From CAJAUT01 sp043809365 (GTDB lineage Bacteria; Patescibacteriota; Microgenomatia; UBA1400; UBA12108): a stretch of DNA of 12,163 nucleotides. The notes beneath the pieces were generated by a model. The model saw only the letters and a program-made list of their open reading frames with translations. It did not search any database and was not told where the DNA came from. The position numbers and the translations under genes were made by a program. Each line of letters opens with the position of its first letter. Position 1 is the first letter of the stretch. Location of the stretch: positions 1 to 12,163 of the forward strand of contig JAZDDW010000029.1 of NCBI GenBank assembly GCA_043809365.1, written 5' to 3'. This document shows positions 1 through 7,191 of the stretch, piece after piece.

Positions 1-1636
1 TATCCCTGCGTTTCCTTACTACTCCCAAAAAGATCCAGCGTGGAAGGATGTGGAGTATGACAAGGCGAGCGAGTGGGCGCCGGGGAGGGAAGGAATTGGG
101 AGATGGGGGTGCGCAATCACCTCGGTAGCGATGATCCTCAATAATTACGGCGTAAAGGACCCAAGTGGAGTAGAGGCTACGCCAGATAAATTGAATACGT
201 GGTTGCTGGATCAGACTGATGGATATGTCCGAGAAGGACATCTGAATTGGCTGGCTATCGCCAGGTACGTCAAAGAAAGTTATGATGCAGGACAATCGAC
301 TACGAAACTCGAATTTTCCCGAACGAGAGAACTACCATTAACCTTGCCGGCGATTGTGGGTGAACCTGGACATTTTGTTGTGGCGCATGCCTCGAGTTCT
401 GCTGCACTCACAATTAATGATCCCAACGACAGCACGCGAGTGACAAAGTTAAAAACTGATCCCATTGTTTCGAGTAATATTTATCAGCCATCACTAACCG
501 ATCTCTCCTACTTTTTGTTGGTGGCTGACTCTGGGACAACGCTTACTTTGACCAACGAGGGCGGGAGTGACATCCCCCTGGAGTGGATGAGCGAATACCT
601 GAATGACGACGAGGGAGGTTTACCTAGGGAAACAATTCAAACTGCGATGGTAAGTAAACCCGCCAGTGGCAAATATAGATTGCAGAGCTCGGGAACGGGG
701 AAGATTGAGTTGTATTTGTACGATGAAAATGGAGAGGTAAAAATGCATGAGCTTAGCTCGGGTGAGAGTACAACTATTTATGAGATTGAGTATGGGCGGA
801 CCAACGCAGAAGGATCGAGAGTGACAGAACTCGATACGACTCAACCTATGTTTGTCTCGACCACTTTGTTCTTGGGGTGGTATAGCGCGAGTCCCTCGGC
901 CGAGTTTGTGTATGCAGACCCCTATTTGCGGCCAGATTATGTCAATCCAAGTTGCATGATTACGAGTGAAGGAATGGGAGTAACATGTTCTATCTCGCCT
1001 AGTGTTTGCGATACAAGTGGCAACTGTAATACCGATCCACAAACTTCAAGTGGAGCTGACGTGGACTGGACACCCCCAACTAGTAATTTTAGCTTACCTA
1101 GTTTGAGCAATAGTTGGGATGGCAAGATCGAAGGTACTGCCAGTGATAACGTCAGCGGGGTCGCGCAAGTTGAGTTACTGATCAAAAATCCAGCGGGAAT
1201 TGAGAGCACTGCTTTGGTTGATGGGACAAATAATTGGAGCTATACTCTCTCTACTTTGACGGAGGGGAAGTACGTCATTAAGTCGCGCGCAACTGACGGG
1301 GCGGGGAATGTAGAGAGCGAGTTAAAAGTACACAGTATTATACGTGACACAATTCCACCGGAGACACCCAAAATTATTTATGCGAATGATTGGTGGCAGA
1401 ATGTTTGGGTCTATTGGAAAAGTGTAAAAGGTGCGAACAGGTACCGCGTGTATTACGGGACCAAGGTAGATCAATTAACCAACGTGACGGAAATAAAACA
1501 TAATCAATGGTTAAGTGGGCATCTACCCAAAGGAAAGTATTATTGCGGAGTGACAGCGCTAGATAAAGCTGGGAACGAAAGCCGGATGAGTAAAATTGTA
1601 AAAGTCGAAGTTAAGAAAATCTGGAAATGGCGATAA
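1..1636 (+). CDS. C39-like cysteine peptidase with Ig-like and fibronectin III-like C-terminal domains (5' partial)
   Basis: The frame is open from base 2, so the gene begins upstream of the window. The GTG at 50 is an internal Val, not the start. The first visible residues (PYYSQKDPAW, then GCAITSVAMILNNYG) match the peptidase C39-like fold: Gln at 26-28 for the oxyanion hole, catalytic Cys codon at 110, His codon at 371 in GHFVVAH, and the Asn/Asp pair at 416-421 in INDPND. A beta-rich middle region and a stretch with four Cys (about 950-1030) follow. Next come an Ig-like module (about 1070-1340, ending DGAGNVES) and a fibronectin III-like module (about 1350-1615, ending DKAGNES), then a basic tail. 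The layout suggests a secreted or surface protein that cleaves peptides or binds the envelope. The signal peptide would lie outside the window and the substrate is unknown. The last 26 bp overlap the convergent glycosyltransferase gene. Confidence 0.85.
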   Translation, partial: IPAFPYYSQKDPAWKDVEYDKASEWAPGREGIGRWGCAITSVAMILNNYGVKDPSGVEATPDKLNTWLLDQTDGYVREGHLNWLAIARYVKESYDAGQSTTKLEFSRTRELPLTLPAIVGEPGHFVVAHASSSAALTINDPNDSTRVTKLKTDPIVSSNIYQPSLTDLSYFLLVADSGTTLTLTNEGGSDIPLEWMSEYLNDDEGGLPRETIQTAMVSKPASGKYRLQSSGTGKIELYLYDENGEVKMHELSSGESTTIYEIEYGRTNAEGSRVTELDTTQPMFVSTTLFLGWYSASPSAEFVYADPYLRPDYVNPSCMITSEGMGVTCSISPSVCDTSGNCNTDPQTSSGADVDWTPPTSNFSLPSLSNSWDGKIEGTASDNVSGVAQVELLIKNPAGIESTALVDGTNNWSYTLSTLTEGKYVIKSRATDGAGNVESELKVHSIIRDTIPPETPKIIYANDWWQNVWVYWKSVKGANRYRVYYGTKVDQLTNVTEIKHNQWLSGHLPKGKYYCGVTALDKAGNESRMSKIVKVEVKKIWKWR

Positions 1637-2528
1637 TAAGGCGGACAAAATACCGGGTAGCTTGGGCTAGTTGGCCGTGAACAAATAAGTCCTTGATATT
1701 TTTGAGAGTGTCGAGAGTTTTTTGGCGAGTGACATGATGGCGGTCTGCGGGCGTGAGAGAAAACGCGCGACAAAATGGAGAGGAATCATAGTATTTGTGA
1801 ATAAGCGTGAAGATCTCGGAGATAAAGCGACCGTCACGGATGGCGGCACTGGTATTGCTTCCGGTGTGCAGACGGAAAGAACAGAGGGGTCGGTGAAGGT
1901 AAACCAAATCACCAAATTGCAGGAGGCGGATCCAATATTCAAAATCGGCGAATTGAGAGAACTGGGGATCATACTCTCCCGCTTTTTTGACTAATTTCGT
2001 TGGGTAAAGCACTGCCGTGGGTTCGCCGATTTTATTTTCCCGCAGAGTGGTGAGAATCTCGTGGGCATGAGCGAGGCCGTTGACAATAACACTCTTGTGG
2101 GCAAAGCCCAGGGTTTTGACTACTCCGCCACGGCGGACAGGCCTTCCTTCTCCGTCAATAAATTTGCGCTGACAGGTAATGAGCGCGGCTTGGGGGTGAG
2201 CGAGCGTGGCTTTCACCAGCTCGGCGACGCAGGTGGGTGTCAGAAGATCGTCGGACGCCAGAAACTTGAGGTACTCCCCTCTCGCCTGTTGCACAATGTA
2301 ATTCCAGCCGCCGATCATGCCGTGATTGGTGTCGGTACGAATTACTCGCAAGTGAGGATCGTGATAAAGTGACAACAGTTCTATGGTCTGATCGGTAGAA
2401 GCATCGTCGTGGACAATAATCTCAATATTAGGGTAAGTTTGGTTGAGCGCGGAGTTAATGGCATCACCTAAATAGGCTTCGCGATTGTAGGTAGGGATCA
2501 AAATAGAGACGAGTGGATTATGGTTCAT
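1611..2528 (-). CDS. Family 2 glycosyltransferase
   Basis: A 305-residue protein that probably transfers a sugar from a nucleotide donor to a growing surface glycan on the cytoplasmic face. It opens with the GT-A signature VSILIPTYNR (residues 7-16), has the nucleotide-binding Asp pair in HDDASTD (40-46), and a DXD-like metal site in LASDD (90-94). A later FADFEYWIRLL segment fits the acceptor/catalytic region of GT2 enzymes. The frame stays open upstream to 2684, but I chose the ATG at 2526-2528. It directly precedes the conserved core, and the extra 52 upstream residues are just an alternative frame of the nucleotidyltransferase gene. The start overlaps that gene's stop by 11 bp, so translation is probably coupled. 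The 3' end overlaps the convergent peptidase gene by 26 bp. Donor and acceptor sugars cannot be told from sequence. Confidence 0.9.
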   Translation of the reverse strand: MNHNPLVSILIPTYNREAYLGDAINSALNQTYPNIEIIVHDDASTDQTIELLSLYHDPHLRVIRTDTNHGMIGGWNYIVQQARGEYLKFLASDDLLTPTCVAELVKATLAHPQAALITCQRKFIDGEGRPVRRGGVVKTLGFAHKSVIVNGLAHAHEILTTLRENKIGEPTAVLYPTKLVKKAGEYDPQFSQFADFEYWIRLLQFGDLVYLHRPLCSFRLHTGSNTSAAIRDGRFISEIFTLIHKYYDSSPFCRAFSLTPADRHHVTRQKTLDTLKNIKDLFVHGQLAQATRYFVRLIIAISRFS

Positions 2529-3204
2529 GATCTTTGACGAAGGTTTCTGCTTTGGCGTAATCCTCGGGGATGCCGATGTCGAGACAACTAGAACCAGAAA
2601 TTTGGATTGCATATCCTGGATGGGTTTGACAGTAGGCATGCAAGGATGCGCCAAATAATGGGTTGGGTGCAAGGAGCCGGGCAACTTTAACAGTGAGGCG
2701 ACCGATGGCCCAGGTCCATTTGGTTTTCGGCTTTGGAACCTGCACTTCGATCGACTTAATCTTCCCAGATTTGTCGATCACTACACTGTCAAACAGCTCG
2801 GGAGTACCGGTGTCAAACAGGCCGAGAACTAGCTCACCCCCAGTGTCGCAAAGCTGAGTAAAGCCATCTTTGGGGTACCAGATGGTATCGGGTAAGCCGA
2901 AATAGAGCTCGTCTTCCTCGCGGAGAAACTGCTCAGGGAGGATAATGCCGTCGAGCAGGCCTTTGCGCTCCCGAACCAAGAAAATGAGATGGTCATGATA
3001 GGAGGACTTGTTGGACAAATAGCGAATGAGATCGGTTTTGTCTGGTGCAGTGTTCACAAATATTTTGTCAATGCCAGCGAAGATCATGCGTTCGATTAAA
3101 TACTCAATGACGGCGTGGCCGGCAACAGGAGCTAATTCTTTGGAAAAACCGAGTGGCTGGAGGCGGGTACCCAAACCGCCCGCGGGGATTGAACCGTATT
3201 TCAT
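2518..3204 (-). CDS. Sugar-phosphate nucleotidyltransferase (RmlA/GalU-like)
   Basis: A 228-residue enzyme of the NTP-transferase family, which joins a nucleoside triphosphate to a sugar 1-phosphate to make an activated sugar. The N-terminus carries the nucleotide-binding signature AGGLGTRLQPLGFSKE (residues 8-23), with Arg14 and Lys22 in the usual places. GLPDTIW (103-109) supplies the metal-binding Asp106. DIGIPEDYAKAE near the C-terminus is the typical end of the catalytic fold. The protein is shorter than full RmlA enzymes (about 290 residues), so it lacks much of their C-terminal part, as many minimal sugar nucleotidyltransferases do. It starts inside the flippase stop (ATGA overlap, 3201-3204) and its stop overlaps the glycosyltransferase start, so the three genes form one translationally coupled unit for surface glycan synthesis. 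The specific sugar is unknown. Confidence 0.88.
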   Translation of the reverse strand: MKYGSIPAGGLGTRLQPLGFSKELAPVAGHAVIEYLIERMIFAGIDKIFVNTAPDKTDLIRYLSNKSSYHDHLIFLVRERKGLLDGIILPEQFLREEDELYFGLPDTIWYPKDGFTQLCDTGGELVLGLFDTGTPELFDSVVIDKSGKIKSIEVQVPKPKTKWTWAIGRLTVKVARLLAPNPLFGASLHAYCQTHPGYAIQISGSSCLDIGIPEDYAKAETFVKDHEP

Positions 3205-4508
3205 GAGGTAATTGTAACATCTACTTCAGGGTCTGACCTTCCCCGCACATTATATTGGCGGGGCTGGGCACTTCCTTTAAGGTCAGACCCTCGGAGAACA
3301 CGCTCGGTGACGAGGAGTAGAACTGGAATAGTTATTGCGATAGCGACAAGGGCGGCGTAGATGGGGGCAAAAAGGCCGTAGTGAGGAAAAAGGATCAGGG
3401 CTAAGACAATCTCGATGGTAGCGGTGGCAAAAGTGAAGAGCGAGGTGAGTCCTGGCCGGCCATGACCATCGAGGATCGCGCTAGATAGGGGGGAAAGGAT
3501 CAAAACCGCAAAATACCAAACTAGGATTTGCATAATAGTATGGACGAGGGGGACAAGCTCGGGTGAGTGTAGCCACCAAGTAAGAAAAGGTAAACCAATG
3601 AGTTGGTAGAGACCGACGCCCAAGAGTGCAAGGACAAAGAGCCCACATTGGAGAAAGTGATAGGTACGACGGAGGTGAAGATCGCCAGCTGACCTAGCGC
3701 TCGCCGGATAGAGGGCGGTGGCTACCTGGACGACCCCACCGGCCAATTTCTGGACTAGACCAATGGCTACTACATAGGCAGAGAGACTAACTGCAGAGAG
3801 GCCAGAGAGGAGATACTTGCCATACTGGGACTGAACTTGACCAATCAGGGTACCCGCCTGATTCTTGAGGCCAAAGGTGATGAGAGAGCGAGCAACAAGG
3901 AGGGAAGGAGAGCCAGCGCGGGGACGCGGGAAATACTTGAGTGAAAAATAAACCAGGACAGCTAAAGTTAAAAGATAACAGGCTAGGGTCATAGTCAGGA
4001 TAGCTGGGACTCCCTGCCCTATCCAGGCAAGATAGGCGGCAAGCAAAGTATTGCCAGTCCCGACAATAAAGGTTTTGGCATTGTAGTAGCCAAAATGACC
4101 CTCGGCTTGGGGTAGAGTAGAGTAATGGGCAACCAAGTTGTTAATGAGGACGAGAGCAAAGATTTGGAGGAGGACTAAGGGTGAGAGATGGAGCCAGAGG
4201 GTCAGGATAACGGCGATAACGCCCGCCACAAATCCCGTGCCCAGGAAAAGGAGACTGGAGGTAGCCCAGAGTCTCTGGCGAGTGGGAGAAAACTCGTGGT
4301 CGCGCGAGAGGGCGCGGGTGACGGCTTGGGGGAGTCCGAGATTGAGCGAGGAGACGAGAATAATTGCGGCAAAAATCAGACTATACTCCCCAAACTGAGC
4401 TAGCCCCAGGTTGTGGACGAGGATGGGGGTGGAGATCAAACTAGCAACAATAAGATACAGATATCCGGCAATATTCCAGGCAGTGGCGCGGGCGAGAGAG
4501 TAGTGCAT
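3201..4508 (-). CDS. Polysaccharide flippase (Wzx/MATE-like, multi-spanning membrane protein)
   Basis: A 435-residue, very hydrophobic protein with about a dozen predicted membrane segments. The N-terminus (ARATAWNIAGYLYLIVASLI, then TPILVHNLGLAQFGEYSLI) is typical of the polysaccharide-transport MATE/MOP family, which flips lipid-linked saccharides across the cytoplasmic membrane. It is the first gene of a coupled unit with the nucleotidyltransferase (4-bp ATGA overlap) and the glycosyltransferase. The C-terminus is odd. Residues 407-427 are encoded by a REP-like palindrome (3228-3291), giving a polar tail after the last membrane segment and its basic VTERVLRG end, so the original ending was probably replaced. 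The start at 4508 is the first ATG in frame. It faces the divergent methyltransferase gene across 51 bp, and no Shine-Dalgarno sequence is visible. Confidence 0.88.
   Translation of the reverse strand: MHYSLARATAWNIAGYLYLIVASLISTPILVHNLGLAQFGEYSLIFAAIILVSSLNLGLPQAVTRALSRDHEFSPTRQRLWATSSLLFLGTGFVAGVIAVILTLWLHLSPLVLLQIFALVLINNLVAHYSTLPQAEGHFGYYNAKTFIVGTGNTLLAAYLAWIGQGVPAILTMTLACYLLTLAVLVYFSLKYFPRPRAGSPSLLVARSLITFGLKNQAGTLIGQVQSQYGKYLLSGLSAVSLSAYVVAIGLVQKLAGGVVQVATALYPASARSAGDLHLRRTYHFLQCGLFVLALLGVGLYQLIGLPFLTWWLHSPELVPLVHTIMQILVWYFAVLILSPLSSAILDGHGRPGLTSLFTFATATIEIVLALILFPHYGLFAPIYAALVAIAITIPVLLLVTERVLRGSDLKGSAQPRQYNVRGRSDPEVDVTITS
3228..3291. repeat. REP-like inverted repeat inside the flippase 3' end
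   Basis: Perfect 13-bp inverted arms, AGGGTCTGACCTT at 3228-3240 and AAGGTCAGACCCT at 3279-3291, enclose a second hairpin of 6 bp (CCCCGC 3241-3246 with GCGGGG 3258-3263). Each arm also holds its own odd-centred palindrome, GGTCTGACC or GGTCAGACC. The size and nested hairpins resemble REP elements moved by RAYT (Y1/TnpA-REP) transposases, though no transposase is present in the window. The element is read in frame as flippase residues 407-427. Assignment to a REP family is inference. Confidence 0.7.
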
Positions 4509-4513
4509 AGTAT

Positions 4514-4538
4514 TTTCGATTATTGACTTTCGATTATT
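4514..4538 (+). promoter_or_regulatory. 11-bp direct repeat, candidate operator of the methyltransferase promoter
   Basis: TTTCGATTATT occurs at 4514-4524 and again at 4528-4538, a 14-bp repeat period. The two copies flank and overlap the -35 hexamer of the promoter for the gene at 4560. Because that gene's product begins with a LexA-type DNA-binding domain, the repeat is a plausible autoregulatory site. The repeat itself is seen directly; its role is inferred. Confidence 0.45.
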
Positions 4539-4551
4539 TTTCTATTTTAAT
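4523..4551 (+). promoter_or_regulatory. Sigma-70-type promoter for the DNA methyltransferase
   Basis: TTGACT (4523-4528, 5/6 to the -35 consensus) and TTTAAT (4546-4551, 5/6 to the -10 consensus) are separated by exactly 17 bp. Transcription from here would begin at about 4558-4560, on or next to the ATG at 4560, so the mRNA would be leaderless or nearly so. The intergenic gap is only 51 bp. Confidence 0.65.
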
Positions 4552-4559
4552 GGTTCTAT

Positions 4560-5585
4560 ATGCTTACCAAGAGGCAAGGTCTTACATATGATTTTATCTC
4601 ACATTACAACAAATTGTACGGTTATTCTCCTTCGCTTGATGAAATCAGACAAAGATTTGAGTTAAACTCTGTCTCATCTGCTCACTTTCTGGTATCTAAA
4701 TTGGTAGAAAAAGGATATTTGGACCGCGATGTTAACCAAGCTCGAGGTATTTTTCTCAAGAACAATTTACCTATGGGTTTAAGTTATAATTTTCCGATTG
4801 AAAATTTTCTCAATAGAGTATTCCAGGCCGATTGTTTGGATGTTTTACCGACTGTCCCAGACAAATCTATTGACTTTATCTTGTGTGATCTACCATATGG
4901 AACTACACAAAATCAGTGGGACAGTGTAATTCCGCTTGATCGACTGTGGGCACAATATGAAAGAATTATTAAGGATCGAGGTGCGATTGCCCTAACAGGA
5001 CAGGGGATGTTTACGGCCCAGCTCATGTTGTCTAATCCTAAAATGTTTAAATATAAGATTATTTGGGTAAAATCCAAACCAACTAATTTTTTGAATGCCA
5101 AAAAACAGCCATTACGAAGACATGAGGATATCTGTATCTTCTATAAACAACAACCCAGCTATCATCCACAAATGTCTATTGGTGAACCATATAATAAAGG
5201 ATTTAGAAAAAATCAATTGACGGGAAGTTACGGTAATTTTGCGACTGTAGAAGTAAAAAGTAATGGCGAGAGATACCCTACCGATGTAATTTATTTTAAG
5301 ACAGCGGAAAGTGAGGGAAAAGTTTACCACCCCACACAAAAACCAGTAGAGCTGGGTCGTTATTTGGTAAAGACTTTTACCAATGAGGGTGATGTTGTTC
5401 TGGATAATGCTTGTGGGAGCGGTAGTTTTTTGATAGCGGCGGCTACCGAAAATAGAAAATATATTGGAATTGAGAAAAATCAAGAAGTTTATCTCCATCG
5501 GAAGGAAAAAGCTGATTATATTGCCGTCTGCCAGGAGAGGCTGGGGAAAACCAAACTAGATACCGCTAAACTCCTCACACTGTAA
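4560..5585 (+). CDS. Type II DNA methyltransferase (N6-adenine or N4-cytosine, beta class) with LexA-like N-terminal DNA-binding domain
   Basis: A 341-residue modification enzyme that would transfer methyl from S-adenosylmethionine to an exocyclic amine in a specific DNA site, protecting it from the partner nuclease. Residues 2-67 match the LexA winged-helix domain in pattern (LTKRQ, YGYSPSLDEIRQRF, LVSKLVEKGYLDR, ARGIFL). Catalytic motif IV is DLPYGTTQNQWD (110-121). HPTQKP precedes the SAM-binding motif I, LDNACGSGSFLIAA (281-294). Motif IV before motif I defines the beta class. No serine-peptidase part of LexA is present. The gene is clearly richer in A+T than its neighbours, suggesting transfer. 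It converges on and overlaps by 30 bp the nuclease-like gene. The promoter 5' of it carries a direct repeat that the N-terminal domain might bind. The target sequence and the choice of adenine or cytosine cannot be told. Confidence 0.9.
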   Translation: MLTKRQGLTYDFISHYNKLYGYSPSLDEIRQRFELNSVSSAHFLVSKLVEKGYLDRDVNQARGIFLKNNLPMGLSYNFPIENFLNRVFQADCLDVLPTVPDKSIDFILCDLPYGTTQNQWDSVIPLDRLWAQYERIIKDRGAIALTGQGMFTAQLMLSNPKMFKYKIIWVKSKPTNFLNAKKQPLRRHEDICIFYKQQPSYHPQMSIGEPYNKGFRKNQLTGSYGNFATVEVKSNGERYPTDVIYFKTAESEGKVYHPTQKPVELGRYLVKTFTNEGDVVLDNACGSGSFLIAAATENRKYIGIEKNQEVYLHRKEKADYIAVCQERLGKTKLDTAKLLTL

Positions 5586-6470
5586 GACTTTCGAAGCTTT
5601 TTTAATAATTGATCCATCAATTTGACCTTGAAATTTTAACCAGGATAAGGCATGAAAGTATTGATTGGGATGGAGGAATGGCTTGACTGGTTTATCGACA
5701 GATACTTTTGACTTGACCCAGGATAAGGTTGCTGGAGGTAAAATGCCAATACCGATTAAATCTTGAACTATCCGAACAAGATCGACAGAGGTCATGTTGA
5801 GACTCCCTGTAGAATTTTGATCGGATTTAAGCTCTTGGAGAGTAATCTTGGATAGATCATTTAGAGACTGAAGCGGATGGAGATTGCGTTGGTAATACTC
5901 GATTTCTTGTCCACGATAAGCGAACCAAGTATTGCCTTGCTCGGTAAGTGAATGTCTAGGTAGGTAAACACCCTCATTCTTTACTCGTTGCTTGGAAACC
6001 CAACCACAAATATAGAGTTTCCATTTCTGCTGTCGTGCCGTCCCGGGTAAAGTAGCCTTGGCAGGTGTCATGAGATGAGTCATAAGATAGATGTCGGTGT
6101 CGAGAGAGTCATCATATACTTGTCGAGCGAATAAGTTGTGCTTGGCCTCACGGGGAAGACCATCGGCTCCGACGTATTCGAGTTGGAAAGGTCTCTCCCC
6201 TCCCCTACACTTTACATCTACCTTGATCCCACTAGGTAAAATAAAATCATAAGCAACTGGATGTTCCGGAGGATTAATTAGTGGCAATTGAAAATATTGA
6301 CGAACAACCATTTCGGCAAGTAAGCCAAATCCTTGCTGTTGACTAGAACCTCTTTCGGCGCCAGTTTTGTTAAGATTTTGAGATAAGTGATTGGCAACTT
6401 CGTTCCGCAAAAATAAACCATTTTTGTCAATTAAGGGAATCTCGATTGGTAATAGATCAGATTTAGGCAT
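5556..6470 (-). CDS. Probable type II restriction endonuclease, PD-(D/E)XK fold
   Basis: A 304-residue protein I do not recognise as a named family, but it has a convincing nuclease core. Glu53 lies in a helix (GFGLLAEMVVRQYF), and Asp75 (AYDFILPSG), Asp85 and Lys87 (KVDVKCRGG) give the E...D-X9-D-V-K pattern of PD-(D/E)XK enzymes. It would cut DNA at the site protected by the convergent methyltransferase. I start it at the ATG at 6468-6470. The frame stays open to 6590, but the 40 extra residues are only an alternative frame of lepB. Its start lies 4 nt after the lepB stop, with no visible ribosome-binding site or strong promoter, so it is probably read through from lepB. Its base composition is A+T rich like the methyltransferase. 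Its 3' end overlaps that gene by 30 bp. A defence role is inferred from fold plus pairing. Confidence 0.72.
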   Translation of the reverse strand: MPKSDLLPIEIPLIDKNGLFLRNEVANHLSQNLNKTGAERGSSQQQGFGLLAEMVVRQYFQLPLINPPEHPVAYDFILPSGIKVDVKCRGGERPFQLEYVGADGLPREAKHNLFARQVYDDSLDTDIYLMTHLMTPAKATLPGTARQQKWKLYICGWVSKQRVKNEGVYLPRHSLTEQGNTWFAYRGQEIEYYQRNLHPLQSLNDLSKITLQELKSDQNSTGSLNMTSVDLVRIVQDLIGIGILPPATLSWVKSKVSVDKPVKPFLHPNQYFHALSWLKFQGQIDGSIIKKASKVLQCEEFSGI

Positions 6471-6474
6471 AAAT

Positions 6475-7071
6475 TTAGCGGGTAATCGCACCTTTGACTG
6501 CGCCCAGAGTGAGCTCCGCCTCGGCGGTCTCGACAAGTCCAAACTCGCTAACTGGCCAGTAACGGAAGAAGGCGCGCCCAACGATCCCACTCAAACTCAC
6601 TGGTCCCCACTCGCGAGAATCAGAGCTATGGAGCCGATTGTCTCCCATAACGATGTACTCCCCCGGTGCAACGGGGAACTCTACTCCCTCACCAATAAAG
6701 CGACCGGACAATACTTGGCCGGGATCATTGATGTAGGCTTCGTCGAGCTTGATACCGTTCAAATAAACGTATCCCCTCTTGATCATCAGGACGTCACCGG
6801 GTACGCCAATAATGCGCTTGATAAAGTCTACCCGCTCATCTTGGGGAGAGCGGAAAACCACCACATCCCCGCGTTTGGGGGGGTGGAGACGGTAGGAGAG
6901 TTTGTCGGTCAAGATATACTCACCATTGTGAAAGTTGGGCTCCATGGAACGCCCATCAACCTGATGAGGTTGGAAAAGGAAGATATAAACTACAGCGAAG
7001 ATGGCAAGGCTCACGACAATCGTTTCGAGAAAATCAAGAAAGAATAGCCAAAGGTTGCGAAAAATCCACAT
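6475..7071 (-). CDS. lepB: Signal peptidase I
   Basis: A 198-residue membrane protease that removes signal peptides from exported proteins on the outer face of the cytoplasmic membrane. One membrane segment (about residues 13-33) precedes box B, GRSMEPNF, with catalytic Ser42. The general base is Lys85 in DFIKRIIGVPGD, and box E is MGDNRLHSSDSREWGPV (142-158). All the residues needed for the Ser/Lys dyad are present and the length is normal for short bacterial enzymes. The start ATG at 7069-7071 lies 6 nt after a -10-like hexamer, so the mRNA may be leaderless. The restriction endonuclease-like gene follows 4 nt after its stop, and tRNA-Val diverges upstream. A substrate could be the secreted peptidase at the left end of the window. 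Confidence 0.96.
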   Translation of the reverse strand: MWIFRNLWLFFLDFLETIVVSLAIFAVVYIFLFQPHQVDGRSMEPNFHNGEYILTDKLSYRLHPPKRGDVVVFRSPQDERVDFIKRIIGVPGDVLMIKRGYVYLNGIKLDEAYINDPGQVLSGRFIGEGVEFPVAPGEYIVMGDNRLHSSDSREWGPVSLSGIVGRAFFRYWPVSEFGLVETAEAELTLGAVKGAITR

Positions 7072-7077
7072 ATAGTG

Positions 7078-7106
7078 AGAATACAGTGCATGGTAAAATA
7101 GCGCAA
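7078..7106 (-). promoter_or_regulatory. Putative lepB promoter
   Basis: On the minus strand TTGCGC (7101-7106) and TATTCT (7078-7083) are 17 bp apart. The -10 hexamer ends 6 nt before the lepB ATG, which would make a leaderless mRNA. Matches to consensus are only partial (3/6 and 4/6). The site overlaps the region that must also drive the divergent tRNA gene. Confidence 0.4.
7094..7099 (+). promoter_or_regulatory. Possible -10 hexamer for tRNA-Val and the DUF4012 gene
   Basis: TAAAAT at 7094-7099 would place the transcription start near 7106, about 10 nt before the tRNA. No good -35 sequence is seen 16-18 bp upstream, so this is a weak call based on position and one hexamer (5/6 to consensus). 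Confidence 0.3.
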
Positions 7107-7116
7107 GGTCTAGTGT

Positions 7117-7188
7117 GGATCCGTGGCTCAGGGGTAGAGCGTCCCGTTCACATCGGGAAGGTCGGAGGTTCGAGACCTCCCGGGTCCA
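7117..7188 (+). tRNA. tRNA-Val (anticodon CAC)
   Basis: A complete 72-nt cloverleaf. The acceptor stem GGATCCG (7117-7123) pairs with CGGGTCC (7181-7187), including one T-G pair. The D stem is GCTC/GAGC (7126-7129 and 7137-7140) with a short AGGGGTA loop. The anticodon stem TCCCG/CGGGA (7142-7146 and 7154-7158) carries loop TTCACAT, placing anticodon CAC at 7149-7151. The T arm is GGAGG-TTCGAGA-CCTCC (7164-7180). The discriminator is A7188. The 3' CCA is not encoded and must be added by a nucleotidyltransferase. It reads the valine codon GTG. The DUF4012 gene begins 3 nt later, so both are probably on one transcript. Confidence 0.96.
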
Positions 7189-7191
7189 CTC

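Noticed and set aside
1722..1994. Plus-strand ORF opposite the glycosyltransferase
   Set aside because: It is antisense to conserved glycosyltransferase sequence and shows no recognisable domain or start signal. The same applies to the other ORFs opposite real genes, for example 6391-7047 opposite lepB.
1611..2684. Longer glycosyltransferase reading frame starting at 2684
   Set aside because: The extra 52 N-terminal residues are an alternative frame of the nucleotidyltransferase gene and lack any GT2 similarity; the ATG at 2528 lies right before the conserved VSILIPTYN core.
4560..4760. The LexA-like region as a separate lexA repressor gene
   Set aside because: It is in one continuous frame with the methyltransferase domain, and there is no LexA Ser/Lys peptidase domain, so it is an N-terminal domain of one protein.
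6471..6590. N-terminal extension of the nuclease ORF into lepB
   Set aside because: The extra 40 residues overlap the catalytic-domain end of lepB, are rich in Ser, Arg and Pro, and look like a shadow frame; the ATG at 6470 follows the lepB stop by 4 nt.
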